Shown here: positions 16,839-26,072 of the stretch, piece by piece
Layout: each line of letters starts with the position of its first letter
Position numbering within the stretch: the first letter of the stretch is position 1
Assembly: GCA_963751835.1 (NCBI GenBank)
Contig: CAVVWD010000015.1
Coordinates: forward strand, 75,631-139,630
Length of the DNA: 64,000 bases
From: JACVRW01 sp963751835
Lineage (GTDB): Bacteria; Actinomycetota; Thermoleophilia; Solirubrobacterales; Thermoleophilaceae
Direction of reading: 5' to 3'
Notes under the pieces: generated by a model
What the model saw: the letters and a program-made list of their open reading frames with translations, nothing else
What the model was told of the DNA's origin: nothing
Databases searched by the model: none
Made by a program: the position numbers and the translations under genes

Positions 16839-18136
16839 CGGAGAGCCGCTCCCGCATCCGCCAGCCCCGCCCCGTAGCGATCGGGGCGATCGGTCGGGCG
16901 GGCGGTGGCCTTGAGATGCGCCTCGAGCGCACGGGGCGACGGGTTCGGCCCGAGCCTGTTCGTCGCGACGACCAGGGCTGCGATCCCGGATACGTGCGGG
17001 GCGGCCATCGAGGTGCCCTCGTAGCCGCCGGGCACGCCGAAGCGGCGCACGCTGCGGCTGTTGAACGTCTGCTGGAAGATCGGCTTGCCGAGCGAGTCGG
17101 GGTTGCAGTGCTGGCTGTCCCAGATGCTGTCCGCGTTGGGGGCGTCGGCGCCACCGCCGGGCGCGACCAGGTCGAGGTCCGTGCCGGAGTTCGAGTAGTC
17201 CGCCTGGCAGCCCGTGATGGTCGTGGCGCCGACGGCGACCACGGATGCGGCGCGCGCCGGGTAGGCGACAGAGAAGTCGGCCTGGTTGCCCGCCGCGCCC
17301 ACCACGAGCACACCGTGCCGGCGCGCGTAGCGCAGTGCCGCGAGCACGTCGGGAATCTCGAAGCTGCGCACCTCGGCGGGGAACTCGAGCGACAGGTTGA
17401 TGACGTCGGCGCCGTATTCGGAGGCGTAGCGGATCGCACGTGCGATCGCCACCGAGTCGCCCGCGCCCTGGTTGTCCAGCACGCGCAGCGGCATGATCTT
17501 GGCGTTGTAGGCGATGCCCGCGGTGGCGATGCCGTTTCCGGTCGTCTGCGCGATCGTCCCGGACACGTGGGTCCCGTGACCGAACACGTCGTTCGGGTGG
17601 GGGTCGTCGTCGATGAAGTCGTACGGGCGCACGAAGGTCGACGCGCGCAGATCCGGGGCGCGTCTGAAGCGGCCGCGGTTCTCGAACGCCACACCGCTGT
17701 CGAGAACCGCGACGACCGCGCCCTTGCCACCGGGGGCGCCCCGGCTTTCCGCCAGCGTCCAGGCCTCGGGCAGGTTGATCCCCCAGGGCGAGAACAGGTT
17801 CCATTGCAGCCGGGTCCCGGGGTCGCCGGGCGGAATCGCCGCCGCCCGGGCGCGCCAGTTGGGCACCGCGTATGCGACGTTCGGGTCGTGCTCCAGCTCG
17901 GCGATCGTCTCGCGCACCGACCCGCCGTCCTCGATCGCGACCTGCTCCGAGCCGCCCGGGAGCCGCTGGTCGGCCTTGATGCCGGCGTCGTCGCGGGCCT
18001 CGGCCGCCGCGCTCGAGGTGGTCCCGTCCTCGTAGTGGACGATCACCTCGTCGGGCACGTAGCCGCTCGCCGCAGCGCTTGCGGGCAGGGCGAGCATCGC
18101 TAGCGCCAGCAGGATTAGGAGGTGACGGATCGGCAT
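16835..18136 (-). CDS. Secreted subtilisin-like S8 serine protease
   Basis: 433 residues with a signal peptide ending near PASAAASG and an I9-type pro-region (DEVIVHYEDGT to AYAVPNWRA). Catalytic triad: Asp 146 (VAVLDSGV), His 187 (GHGTHVSG), Ser 376 (GTSMAAPH), with oxyanion Asn 284 (AAGNQ). It ends soon after the catalytic domain, with no C-terminal sorting or repeat domain. It is probably an extracellular scavenging protease. Confidence 0.93.
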   Translation of the reverse strand: MPIRHLLILLALAMLALPASAAASGYVPDEVIVHYEDGTTSSAAAEARDDAGIKADQRLPGGSEQVAIEDGGSVRETIAELEHDPNVAYAVPNWRARAAAIPPGDPGTRLQWNLFSPWGINLPEAWTLAESRGAPGGKGAVVAVLDSGVAFENRGRFRRAPDLRASTFVRPYDFIDDDPHPNDVFGHGTHVSGTIAQTTGNGIATAGIAYNAKIMPLRVLDNQGAGDSVAIARAIRYASEYGADVINLSLEFPAEVRSFEIPDVLAALRYARRHGVLVVGAAGNQADFSVAYPARAASVVAVGATTITGCQADYSNSGTDLDLVAPGGGADAPNADSIWDSQHCNPDSLGKPIFQQTFNSRSVRRFGVPGGYEGTSMAAPHVSGIAALVVATNRLGPNPSPRALEAHLKATARPTDRPDRYGAGLADAGAALR

Positions 18137-18195
18137 TGGTCTACGGTGCGCACCGGAGTGTACGAACGCACGAACAACCGTCGGAGACGGAAGTT

Positions 18196-19302
18196 GTGAG
18201 CGTTTGTGTAACAGGCGCTACGGGATTCATCGGCGCGCACGTGGCCAAGCTTGCGTCCGAGCGCCTCGGTCCGCCGAGGGTCACCTACCGGGACGAGCGC
18301 CGCCTCGAGCGCCTTGCGGGGACCGACGCCGAGCCAGTCCGGGCGGATGTACTCGACCGCGGCGCCCTGCGCCGCGCCTTCCGTGGCTGCACCACCGTCT
18401 TCCACTGCGCAGGCCTGGTGGCGTCGCGGCCGGAAGAGCTGGTCTGGCGCCTGAACGCCCTCTCCCCGCGCATCGCGGTCGAGGCAGCCGCCGCCGAGGG
18501 CGTGCGCCGGATCGTGATCACCTCGAGCGTGGCCGGCATCGGGCCCGCGCCCCCCGACCGCCCGGGCAGCGAGGAGGACCTCTACCGCGGAGGAGGGCTG
18601 GGACTCACCTACCCCGACGCCAAGCACGAGGGCGAGGCGGAGGCGCTCGCGGCGGGTGCCCGCAATGGGATCGAGGTGGTCGTCGTGAACCCGTCCTACG
18701 TGTTCGGGGCCGCGCTCGACCGCAGCGTCCCCGGCGAGACCTCGACCCGCATGATCGGCAACTACCTGCGCGGGCGGCTGCCCGCGATCGTGGACGGCGA
18801 GACCAACGTCGTGGACGTGCGCGACGTGGCGAAGGGGCACCTTCTCGCCGCGGAGCGCGGCAGCCCGGGCGAGCGCTACGTGCTGGGCGGACACGATCTC
18901 AGCTGGGTCGAGCTGTTCGAGCGCGTGGCCGAGCTGTCGGGCGTGCGCCATCCGCTCTTGGTGGTCCCGCCGGAGGCGGGGCTGCTCGCCAGGGCGGCCG
19001 AGTCCGTCGGGCTGCCCGGGCTCGTGCGCGCCGAGGGGATCGTGCTGATGGGCGGGAACTGGCGCTACTCGTCGCGCAAGGCGCGGCGCGAGCTTGGATA
19101 CCGGGCGCGGCCGCTCGCGCGGACGCTCACCGACACGATCGACTGGTACCGCGAGCTGATCGACTCGGCACGGCTCGGCGGCGGGCCGCCGTCGCCGCTC
19201 TCGGTGGCCGCGGCCGGGGTGCAGCTCGCGGGGCGGGCGGGCCTGCTCGGTGGGGTGCGCGCCGCCGAGCGCCGCGTGGGGCGGAGGCTCGTGGCGCCGT
19301 GA
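18196..19302 (+). CDS. NAD-dependent epimerase/dehydratase (extended SDR)
   Basis: 368 residues from GTG at 18196. The Rossmann glycine motif is VTGATGFIGAHV. The catalytic Tyr-Lys lies in YPDAKHEGE (YxxxK), and the upstream Ser in ITSSVAG. FHCAGLVA and LNALSPRIA fit extended SDRs near hopanoid-associated HpnA-like epimerases. Substrate unspecified. The TGA stop overlaps the tadA GTG start (19299-19302), so the two genes are coupled. Confidence 0.87.
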   Translation: MSVCVTGATGFIGAHVAKLASERLGPPRVTYRDERRLERLAGTDAEPVRADVLDRGALRRAFRGCTTVFHCAGLVASRPEELVWRLNALSPRIAVEAAAAEGVRRIVITSSVAGIGPAPPDRPGSEEDLYRGGGLGLTYPDAKHEGEAEALAAGARNGIEVVVVNPSYVFGAALDRSVPGETSTRMIGNYLRGRLPAIVDGETNVVDVRDVAKGHLLAAERGSPGERYVLGGHDLSWVELFERVAELSGVRHPLLVVPPEAGLLARAAESVGLPGLVRAEGIVLMGGNWRYSSRKARRELGYRARPLARTLTDTIDWYRELIDSARLGGGPPSPLSVAAAGVQLAGRAGLLGGVRAAERRVGRRLVAP

Positions 19303-19757
19303 GCTTCTTTCCGCGCGACGAGTACTTCATGCGGCTCGCGCTACGCGAGGCCGAGCGCGCGCTCGAGCACGACGACGTGCCGATCGGCGCGGTCATCGTC
19401 TACGGCGGCGAGCTGATCGCAGCGGCCCGCAACGAGCGTGAGCTGCGCGGCGACCCCACGGCGCACGCCGAGATCCTCGCGCTACGGGAGGCGTCGACCG
19501 CGCTGTCCGGCTGGCGACTCCTCGACACGGTGCTCTACGTGACGCTCGAGCCGTGTGCGATGTGCGCCGGGGCGATCGTGCTCGCCCGCGTGCCGCGAGT
19601 GGTCTGGGCGGCCGACGATCCCAAGGCCGGCGCGGCCGGCAGCGTCATGAACGTGCTTGCGGAGCCACGTCTCAACCACCGTCCGGAGGCAGCGGGCGGG
19701 CTGCTCGCGGAGGAGGCGTCCGAGCTCTTGCGCAGCTTTTTCGCATCGCGGCGTTGA
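19299..19757 (+). CDS. tadA: tRNA adenosine(34) deaminase TadA-type
   Basis: 152 residues from GTG at 19299. Zinc and proton-shuttle residues are HAE (His 56, Glu 58) and PCAMC (Cys 86, Cys 89), as in TadA, which converts A34 to inosine in tRNA-Arg(ACG). AGSVMNVL and LNHRPEA support TadA over guanine or cytosine deaminases. It is essential in most bacteria. Confidence 0.9.
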   Translation: MSFFPRDEYFMRLALREAERALEHDDVPIGAVIVYGGELIAAARNERELRGDPTAHAEILALREASTALSGWRLLDTVLYVTLEPCAMCAGAIVLARVPRVVWAADDPKAGAAGSVMNVLAEPRLNHRPEAAGGLLAEEASELLRSFFASRR

Positions 19758-19803
19758 GTCCGATCGGCTAAATACGCGCGCGTAGCTGCCGATATATGAG
19801 CGG

Positions 19804-21525
19804 ATGGCGCCGGATCTGCAGCGCGTGCTGCGCGAGATCGAAGACCGCTACAGGCCCCTCCCCGAGGGCCTGCCTTCGGTTGCCTACATCTACGAGGCGG
19901 GCCTCCAGGGCGAGTGCCTCTACGTCAGCCCGTCGATCGAGAGGGTGCTCGGCTTCACGCGCGAGGAGTGGATGTCCAGTCACTCGATGTGGGATCGGTC
20001 CGTCCACCCGGACGACTTCGTGCGCGTGACGAGGGCCGAGGCGGAATGCGCGCGCTCGGGCGAGAAGCTCGTCCAGGAGTACCGCCTGCGGACCGCCGAC
20101 GACCGCTGGATCTGGATCCGCGACGAGATGACCGTGGTGCGCGGGCCCGGCGATCACTTGGACCCGCTCTTCTACGGCGTGTTCCACGATGTGACCGACC
20201 GCAAGGGGATGGAGGCGGAGCTCGAGCGACTCGCACTGTATGACCCGCTCACCGGACTCTCGAACCGCGCCCTCTTCGCCGACCGCCTGAGGCATGCGCT
20301 CGGGCGCCGTGCTCCCACGAGCGTGACCGCCGTCTACTTCGTCGACCTGGACCGCTTCAAGCGCATCAACGACAGCCTCGGCCACGCAGCCGGCGACGAG
20401 GTGCTCCAGGAGGTCGCGCGCAGGCTCCAGAGCGCGCTGCGGCCGGGGGACACCGTGGCCCGCTTCGGCGGCGACGAGTTCACCATCCTCTGCGAATCCG
20501 TCGGCGGGGTGTTCGAGGCGGTGAGCGTGGCGGATCGCCTGCAGGGGCCGATCTCCGAGCCGATCACGGCCGGCGGGGCGGAGCTCCGCCTGAGCGCCAG
20601 CATCGGATTCGCCCTCGCCGACGCCGGCGAGCAGGTGGACGGCCAGCGCTTGATCGAAGACGCGGACGCCGCCATGTACCGCGCCAAGGAGCGCGGGGGC
20701 GCCCGCGCCGAGCTCTTCGACCAGGCAATGCGCGAGCGCGCGGTGGAGGCCATCACCGTCGAGCAGGAGCTCCAGCGCGCCCTTGAGCGCGGCGAGCTGC
20801 GGCTCTACTACCAGCCGCTGGTCGACCTAGGCACGGGCCGCCTGGTGGGCGCCGAGGCGCTGCTGCGCTGGGAGCATCCGGAGCGAGGGCTGCTCGCGCC
20901 TGCAGCCTTCCTGGAGGTCGCCGAGGAGAGCGGCCTGATCGTCGACATCGGCGCCTGGGCGGTGCGCGAAGCCTGCGAGCGCTTGCGCGACTGGCAGCGG
21001 CGCGGCGCGTCGAGCGACCTGCGGCTGTCCGTCAACCTCGGCGCCCGCGAGCTGACGCACCCGGACGTGGTCCCGACGGTGCTGCGTGCAGTCCGCAGCT
21101 CCGGGATCGATCCCTCATCGCTGTGCATCGAGGTCACCGAGAGCACGGCGATGGCCGACCGCGCCTCGGGCTTCCGCGCGCTGCGTGAGCTGAGCGCCAC
21201 CGGGATCCGCGTTGCGATCGACGACTTCGGCACGGGCTACTCGTCGCTCGACCACCTGCGCAGAATGCCCGCCGACGTCCTCAAGATCGACCGCTCCTTC
21301 GTGCAGGGCATCGCCCAGGACAGCTCAGACACCGCACTCGTGGCGGCAGCGCTGGCCCTGGGCCGGGCGCTCGGCATGGACGTCGTGGCCGAAGGAATCG
21401 AGACCGAGCAGCAGGCCTCATGGCTGCGCGAGCTCGCCTGCCCCATCGGCCAGGGCCACCTCTTCGCCCGCGCGCTGCCGAGCGAGGAGCTCGACGGACT
21501 GCTCGAGGCCGGCGTGCGTCTCTGA
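19804..21525 (+). CDS. PAS-GGDEF-EAL cyclic-di-GMP protein
   Basis: 573 residues. PAS domain about 25-135 (LYVSPSIERVLGFTREEW). GGDEF domain about 140-305: RFGGDEF at residues 221-226, with an RPGD inhibitory I-site five residues earlier. EAL domain about 320-565: EALLRW at 351-356, DDFGTGYSS and the later AEGIET segment. All catalytic motifs are intact, so it could both make and break c-di-GMP. No membrane helices; it senses a cytoplasmic signal through PAS. Confidence 0.95.
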   Translation: MAPDLQRVLREIEDRYRPLPEGLPSVAYIYEAGLQGECLYVSPSIERVLGFTREEWMSSHSMWDRSVHPDDFVRVTRAEAECARSGEKLVQEYRLRTADDRWIWIRDEMTVVRGPGDHLDPLFYGVFHDVTDRKGMEAELERLALYDPLTGLSNRALFADRLRHALGRRAPTSVTAVYFVDLDRFKRINDSLGHAAGDEVLQEVARRLQSALRPGDTVARFGGDEFTILCESVGGVFEAVSVADRLQGPISEPITAGGAELRLSASIGFALADAGEQVDGQRLIEDADAAMYRAKERGGARAELFDQAMRERAVEAITVEQELQRALERGELRLYYQPLVDLGTGRLVGAEALLRWEHPERGLLAPAAFLEVAEESGLIVDIGAWAVREACERLRDWQRRGASSDLRLSVNLGARELTHPDVVPTVLRAVRSSGIDPSSLCIEVTESTAMADRASGFRALRELSATGIRVAIDDFGTGYSSLDHLRRMPADVLKIDRSFVQGIAQDSSDTALVAAALALGRALGMDVVAEGIETEQQASWLRELACPIGQGHLFARALPSEELDGLLEAGVRL

Positions 21526-21556
21526 GCGGCACGCCGCCTACAAGCAGACGGTCTTA

Positions 21557-21964
21557 CTACCGAAGCCCCGCGGCTTCGAGGGCCTGGGCGAGGTTGCCGT
21601 ACAGCCGGACTCTTACGACGCGGCCCTCCCGGAAGTCGGCGATCTGTGCGAAACGCCCGGATGCGACGGGCGCGCCGCTGCCCGCTCCCGTTCCGTGCGC
21701 CCGGGTGATGGCGAGCACCTGATTCGGTCCTACGTGGCGGCACTCCTCGATCTCGAGCTCCATGCCGCTGATCGCCTCGGCCCACGTCTCCCAGAACCGC
21801 TTCACGCCGTCATGTCCGTGGTAGGTGGTCGCATCGGGGGCGAGGCTCGCGTGGACGCTCCATTCGATCGCAGGGTCGAAGCCGGTAAGCGCCGCCTCAT
21901 AGTCGCGACGGCTGTACGCCTCCATCGCGCGCCGAAAGGCCATCGCCTCGTCTTCCTGCGACAT
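21557..21964 (-). CDS. SnoaL-like (NTF2-fold) protein
   Basis: 135 residues from ATG at 21964. AFRRAMEAYSRRDYEAALTG, the FWETWAEA segment and the C-terminal GRVVRVRLY strand fit the SnoaL/NTF2-like fold, a small cone-shaped ligand-binding domain. No enzyme activity can be assigned. It converges with the c-di-GMP gene. Confidence 0.8.
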   Translation of the reverse strand: MSQEDEAMAFRRAMEAYSRRDYEAALTGFDPAIEWSVHASLAPDATTYHGHDGVKRFWETWAEAISGMELEIEECRHVGPNQVLAITRAHGTGAGSGAPVASGRFAQIADFREGRVVRVRLYGNLAQALEAAGLR

Positions 21965-22344
21965 CTCCCGTCCAGTATCTGCCGCCCGCCGGGCCGCGTC
22001 CAACGTTGCCCGCCCGCCTCCGTCTCGGAGCGCAGGGCTGCCAGGGCCAGCGCCGCCAGCACGCTCAGCATCCCTTGGCCGGTTGACGGTCAAGCCAATG
22101 AGCTTCGAGCGCGACGACGAGTAGGACGGAAAACGGGCAGAGCGGCGGGGCCGTGGAGAAGCACTTCGCTAGCCCCGGCGTTAGCTCGCGTACTGGGACC
22201 GGCGCGAATCCATCCCCGATGGACGAGGCGGCCTGGGCGACGCGGCACATGCCGTGCTGGCCGTACCGCTGCGACGACTCGAAGGGCCGGGCGGGGAAAT
22301 CTGCTCGGCCCTTTGACTGTGTTCACCAACCCGAAGGAGAAGGA
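21965..22344. other. Intergenic stretch without a recognised gene
   Basis: 380 bases between two genes read away from each other. Short frames exist on both strands but none has a convincing start, ribosome site or family resemblance. A ribosome-binding GAAGGAGAAGG lies at its right end before the secreted protein. Confidence 0.5.
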
Positions 22345-22731
22345 ATGAGGAAGCTCCTCAGCATCGCCGCCATCGCCGCCATCGCGGTCATGGCGTGCGT
22401 TCCGGCGGCCTCGGCTGCCACAAAGACCGCCGTGAAGTTCGACGGTGCGTTCCTGACGAACGGCGCGTCGATGTGGTCGGGCGAGGTCGTTTCGCCGAAG
22501 ACCAAGTGCGCCCTCAAGCGCGTCGTTCTGATCTTCAAGCAGCGCCCTGGCGCGGATCAGAGGATCGGCTCGACAAGGGCCGAGCGGGTGACCGGCTCGA
22601 TCGGCTACCACTGGGCCTTCGAGAAGGTCGGCTTCGCAGTGAAGTCGTCCGAGAAGTACTACGCGAAGGTCAAGCCGACCGACAAGTGCGGGGGAGCGCG
22701 CTCGCCGGCCCTCAATGCAGTGAGTTACTAA
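22345..22731 (+). CDS. Small secreted hypothetical protein
   Basis: 128 residues from ATG at 22345 with an excellent GGAGAAGG ribosome site. A signal peptide ends PAASA, followed by a basic mature region with two Cys (TKCALKR and DKCGG) that could pair. The mature part repeats short Lys-rich beta-like strands (VKSSEKYYAKVK). No family is recognised. It probably acts outside the membrane. Confidence 0.7.
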   Translation: MRKLLSIAAIAAIAVMACVPAASAATKTAVKFDGAFLTNGASMWSGEVVSPKTKCALKRVVLIFKQRPGADQRIGSTRAERVTGSIGYHWAFEKVGFAVKSSEKYYAKVKPTDKCGGARSPALNAVSY

Positions 22732-22845
22732 GGAGCTTGGGCCGGGTGGAGCACTCTGCCCGGCCCATTCGCTTTCTGGTGCGCACTCCGGCGGGGTAGG
22801 ACGAAGCGCGGGATTCCGCTTCAAGCCGCCTAGAATCAGAGCCCC

Positions 22846-22934
22846 GGAGGGGTGCCGGAGCGGTTGAACGGGGCGGTCTCGAAAACCGTTGTGGGCCTTT
22901 CGGTCCACCGAGGGTTCGAATCCCTCCCCCTCCG
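22846..22934 (+). tRNA. tRNA-Ser (anticodon CGA)
   Basis: Acceptor stem GGAGGGG pairs with CCCCTCC (22927-22933), discriminator G at 22934. The anticodon loop CTCGAAA gives CGA at 22880-22882. A long variable arm follows (GTGGGCC-TTTC-GGTCCAC), the serine class II hallmark, then the T arm with GGTTCGAATCC. CCA is not encoded. The gene sits exactly at the change from compact genome to mosaic DNA, so it may be an integration site. Confidence 0.96.
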
Positions 22935-23351
22935 CTACAGAGCGAACTTTCCCTGATTTGCTGGCATTTTGCTAGCCGGGTGACCGCTCGCCCGGGTGCG
23001 CGTTCTCGCGCGCCGCTCGCGGTACGAGAGGGGCCGGTCGCCCCGTCATCGTGGACACGGCTGGGCCTCCCGATCTTCCGTAGGGACGACCCCTCGATCG
23101 CAGGGCGCGCGCGGACCTCCCGAAATGAGTCCCCCGAGCTGGCGAGAGGTGCGTTATGCCTCGGTGTCTAGGGCAAGACTACGGCGGCCACGATACCCAC
23201 CGCCAGCACCGCGCTCGTGCTCGGTTTCATCAGACCCTTCGCCCCTCCCGCGCGAAGCGGGCGGGGCTGGCGGCCAAGCGAAGTGCCGTAATTGGCACCC
23301 GCTCCGCTTACGCCGGCATCGGCGAGCGATCCCGGCGCAAGCGAGGCGGGC
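22935..23351. other. Post-tRNA intergenic region with a GC-rich hairpin
   Basis: No gene is recognised. At 23241-23266 GCCCCTCCCGC and GCGGGCGGGGC form a strong stem (one bulge) around GCGAA. It lies 86 bases beyond the stop of the leftward DUF2294 gene and could terminate it, though no U-run follows on that strand. This is the left edge of the accessory region. Confidence 0.45.
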
Positions 23352-23786
23352 TTAGGGCTCGTCGAGCGGTTCTTCTAGTACGAAGAACTCGACGGCATGC
23401 TCGGGGTCGAAGACGATCTGGCTGTGGTACGTGAGTACTCGGCGACCCGTGATTCGTTCGATGCTCTCGGTCGTAGGGGCGGCCATCGCCTCCTCGAAGC
23501 GCAGACGGTAGGACCGCACGAGCTCGGCCTCGCCCGCCTCGAGCAGGGTTTCCTCGTTGCGGGTGAGCCCGCCCTTCATCACGCAGAAGACGTAGTTGTC
23601 ATTGATATAGGTCTTTACGGAGGTAGGACCCTTGCCGTAGAAGCGCTTTTTGAGGCCGACCATTGCGTTGGAAATCTCGGCGAGCATGCTCGATCCGACG
23701 TCGCGGGAGATTCCGCGGGCCCAGTCCCGGTCGGTCAGCTCGGCCGCTGCTTGATGCTGTTCGGTGCTTCGTTCCTGGTCTGACAT
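23352..23786 (-). CDS. DUF2294 domain protein
   Basis: 144 residues from ATG at 23786 with GGAGGA upstream. The family core is unmistakable: KRFYGKGPTSVKTYINDN, VMKGGLTRNEETLLEAG and YRLRFEEAM. DUF2294 proteins are small, common in Bacillus and Actinobacteria, and of unknown function; they often accompany stress regulons. The N-terminal 30 residues are polar and non-conserved. Confidence 0.87.
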   Translation of the reverse strand: MSDQERSTEQHQAAAELTDRDWARGISRDVGSSMLAEISNAMVGLKKRFYGKGPTSVKTYINDNYVFCVMKGGLTRNEETLLEAGEAELVRSYRLRFEEAMAAPTTESIERITGRRVLTYHSQIVFDPEHAVEFFVLEEPLDEP

Positions 23787-24042
23787 TTCGTAGCTGTCCT
23801 CCGCGTCGATGCTATGCGGTCTCGGCGACTCTTGTGTCTCGTTCACTCTTGAAATGAGGGCTGCCGCGACGGCCTTGTTCGTCGGGGTCAACGTCGCCGA
23901 GAGGGGATCATGCCGATTCTCTCGCCGCGCATCAACGCGACGAAGCTCGCTCGGAGGAATCGCATTCGGCCCGGCCTGTTGAATCATCAGAAACCGAACG
24001 CGCCGCCGCCGGTTCGTGCCGGTCGGGCGGCTGTCGCGGTGA

Positions 24043-24615
24043 TCAGTCCGGCTCTGCGGTCTTCGTCGGTTCGCTGGCGGGGGTCGTGGCGCTCTGCTGG
24101 CTTGCGGCCGCTGACGGATGATGCTGGTGACCGTTCGCGACGCCGTCGTCGTGCAGTGCACGGGTAAGGCGGCTTCCTTCCTCGTGGCCGGCGACCTGCT
24201 CAACCAGGTCGTTGAGCACGCCCTCTGGGTCTGAGACACCTTCGGCCTCGAGTGTTGTGACGGTCGTGGGCGCTGGCTTCTCAGCTTGTGTCGCGGTAGC
24301 GAGTGCCGACACAACGACGACTCCGCTGAGTATTGCGTGCACGGCAAGCGCAACTCCAAACCAGACCCAGCTAGCAGTCGCCAGTGACACGATTACCCCG
24401 GTCGCGAGCAACGCTGCGCCAGTGACGAGCAGGAGTAGACGCGAAGACACAAAGGCCGCCCGAACCGAACGCGGGCGGGAAGCCAGCGCAGCTTCGACAT
24501 CCACGTCGGACTCGCGCACGGCGTCCTCGCCGACAGCCTGCTTCAACTCTTCCAGCAGCAGCTTACGGGCCCGCCCCTTGTCCGCCTCGCCGCCCTGCGG
24601 CCCGTGCCGGTTCAT
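24043..24615 (-). CDS. Two-helix membrane protein, hypothetical
   Basis: 190 residues from ATG at 24615. A charged N-terminus (EELKQAVGEDAVRESDVDVE) precedes two adjacent transmembrane helices (LLLLVTGAALLATGVIVSLA and FGVALAVHAILSGVVVVSAL), then a long acidic, low-complexity cytoplasmic or external tail ending in Ser/Thr/Ala. It has no recognised family. Orientation and neighbours suggest membership of the stress set. Confidence 0.6.
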   Translation of the reverse strand: MNRHGPQGGEADKGRARKLLLEELKQAVGEDAVRESDVDVEAALASRPRSVRAAFVSSRLLLLVTGAALLATGVIVSLATASWVWFGVALAVHAILSGVVVVSALATATQAEKPAPTTVTTLEAEGVSDPEGVLNDLVEQVAGHEEGSRLTRALHDDGVANGHQHHPSAAASQQSATTPASEPTKTAEPD

Positions 24616-24774
24616 CGCTGCATTCCCCGGGTCTGGTCAGGCATGAGTTCGCGTGCCCGGGCGAGGTGCCAGGCGCGGGCCTCGGGCTTCTGGGCGAGCC
24701 TTTCTCGCTCATCAGGACCGACGGCCTGAGTTGGGGCTCCGTCTCTCACCTACTCCTCCTCTTCGGGGTCCTCA

Positions 24775-24987
24775 TCACCCGCCAGTTTCAGCGATCCGTC
24801 GAGTCCCTCCTGCAGGTGGCGCGCAGCTCCTGTGATACGTCGCCCCGTGCAGGCGTAGCCCTTCACCAGCGGGGACTGATTGACCACATGCAGAGCAGCC
24901 GACGCGCCGACGACCCTGGCCGGCGAGCGAGCGCATCGCCCTCTGAACGGGCCCGAGACGGAACTTTGTAGGGGAACGCGGCTGCAT
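24775..24987 (-). CDS. Small zinc-finger-like protein
   Basis: 70 residues from ATG at 24987 with a near-perfect AGGAGGT four bases upstream. CSACGQSVPAGEGLRLHGAT followed by YHRSC gives CxxC...HxxC spacing like one LIM or treble-clef zinc knuckle. In a second frame the same DNA (to 24750) reads HLQEGLDGSLKLAGDEDPEE, closely similar to the tail of the protein at 42143-42631. So either the zinc protein is genuine and overlaps an older remnant, or it is a frameshifted fusion of the two. Confidence 0.5.
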   Translation of the reverse strand: MQPRSPTKFRLGPVQRAMRSLAGQGRRRVGCSACGQSVPAGEGLRLHGATYHRSCAPPAGGTRRIAETGG

Positions 24988-25204
24988 CGGACCTCCTGGT
25001 CGAACTTCAGGAGGGGTCCGTCCAGCGCCGCTGTCGTGCGCGCCGGCCCCCAGTGGGAATGGGTATGGCGACCCGACGTTGATCTCTGCCTGGGTCGGGC
25101 GCCGAAAATTCGGGTGCCCGGGCCCGCGGGAGGCAAACCTGGCCGCGCGACGCTGCGCAACGTCGCCGGAGCGCCAGGCCCCTCGTGGCCAAGCTCGACG
25201 CGTT

Positions 25205-25417
25205 TCAGCCCGGCACGTCGCGGGGGTCGTTCCCGTGGCTGTTCTTGCGGCGAATCTCGCCCCCTTGGCCGTGGATGACGAGCTCACCGCCTTCCTCGCT
25301 CGCGAGCTGGCCGCCCCGAGTGATCGCCTCGCTCTGGGTACGGAAGCCGTCGCGTTTCTGGCCGTCTACTTCGAGGGCCCACTCGTCGCCATCGCGCACA
25401 ACGTGTACATCGCTCAT
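25205..25417 (-). CDS. DUF2188 domain protein
   Basis: 70 residues. MSDVHVVRDGDEWALEVDGQ, the central QSEAITRGGQLA helix and the end SHGNDPRDVPG match DUF2188, a small alpha/beta family with no known role. A paralog at 46894-47106 shares the whole length. A SigB-type promoter-like sequence lies 31 bases upstream (25448-25472). Confidence 0.88.
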   Translation of the reverse strand: MSDVHVVRDGDEWALEVDGQKRDGFRTQSEAITRGGQLASEEGGELVIHGQGGEIRRKNSHGNDPRDVPG

Positions 25418-25447
25418 CCCGCCTCCTCTGTTCGTGGGGGAGGTGAC

Positions 25448-25472
25448 GTACCCGAAGGCGCGGTTCGCAATC
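25448..25472 (-). promoter_or_regulatory. SigB/SigF-like promoter for the DUF2188 gene
   Basis: On the minus strand GATT, 15 bases, then GGGTAC. The SigB/SigF consensus is GTTT-N13-16-GGGTAW, so one -35 base differs. It ends 31 bases before the DUF2188 start. The same GATT-N15-GGGTA form precedes 28310 and 42143. Confidence 0.55.
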
Positions 25473-25588
25473 AGTCAGGAGACGGCGCGAACCGGTGCAC
25501 ATCGGCTCGAAATTGCCGCTTTGGTTGGCGTCCCCGAGCACGCGACAATCGGTCGCGGTGGCAAAGGCGACATGCTGGCGCGGCGGGA

Positions 25589-26012
25589 TCAAGCGCGGAT
25601 GTCCGCGCCGAGCGCGATCACGACGTCCCGCGCGACCGCGCGTACCTCGGCAAGCTCGGCGCGCTCCTGCTTGCGGCGCCGCCATCTGGACCAGCCGAAC
25701 AATGCCGTGGGGACCGCCAGCAGTGCGAGCAGAACGGCCCCCGGAAAGCCGCCACCCGTCCGCACCCTCCCCGTCGGGAACGGCGCCCCCGTCCCGCACC
25801 TCCCCAACCCGCCGGACGAAGTCTGCAAGCACGAAGGGCGTGCCGCCGCCGCGCTCGGAAAGGGCGCGCTCCGCGTCGGGATCGACGTAGACCGGCGCGG
25901 AGCGCAGCGCCTCCGCCGCCTGATCGATCCGACCGGTCGTGATTTGGGCGCGCGCAGATGCCGCAACCACGAGCCCGCCCACGCGTAGCACCATCAGCAG
26001 CCGAGCGGCCAT
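25589..26012 (-). pseudogene. Decayed secreted/membrane protein gene
   Basis: From ATG at 26012 the frame starts with a signal-like helix and reads AEALRSAPVYVDPDAERALS, a pattern of TPM-like actinobacterial envelope proteins. About 90 residues later coding continues in another frame with GAVLLALLAVPTALFGW, then a basic helix ending VVIALGADIRA. The middle domain seems deleted and the frame shifted. Family assignment is tentative; the break is clear because each half is well formed in its own frame. Confidence 0.5.
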
Positions 26013-26072
26013 CACCGTCGGTCTATCTGCCCGGGCGCGTGGCAATCGGCCGGCGGCTTGCCGCTTCTCCAT

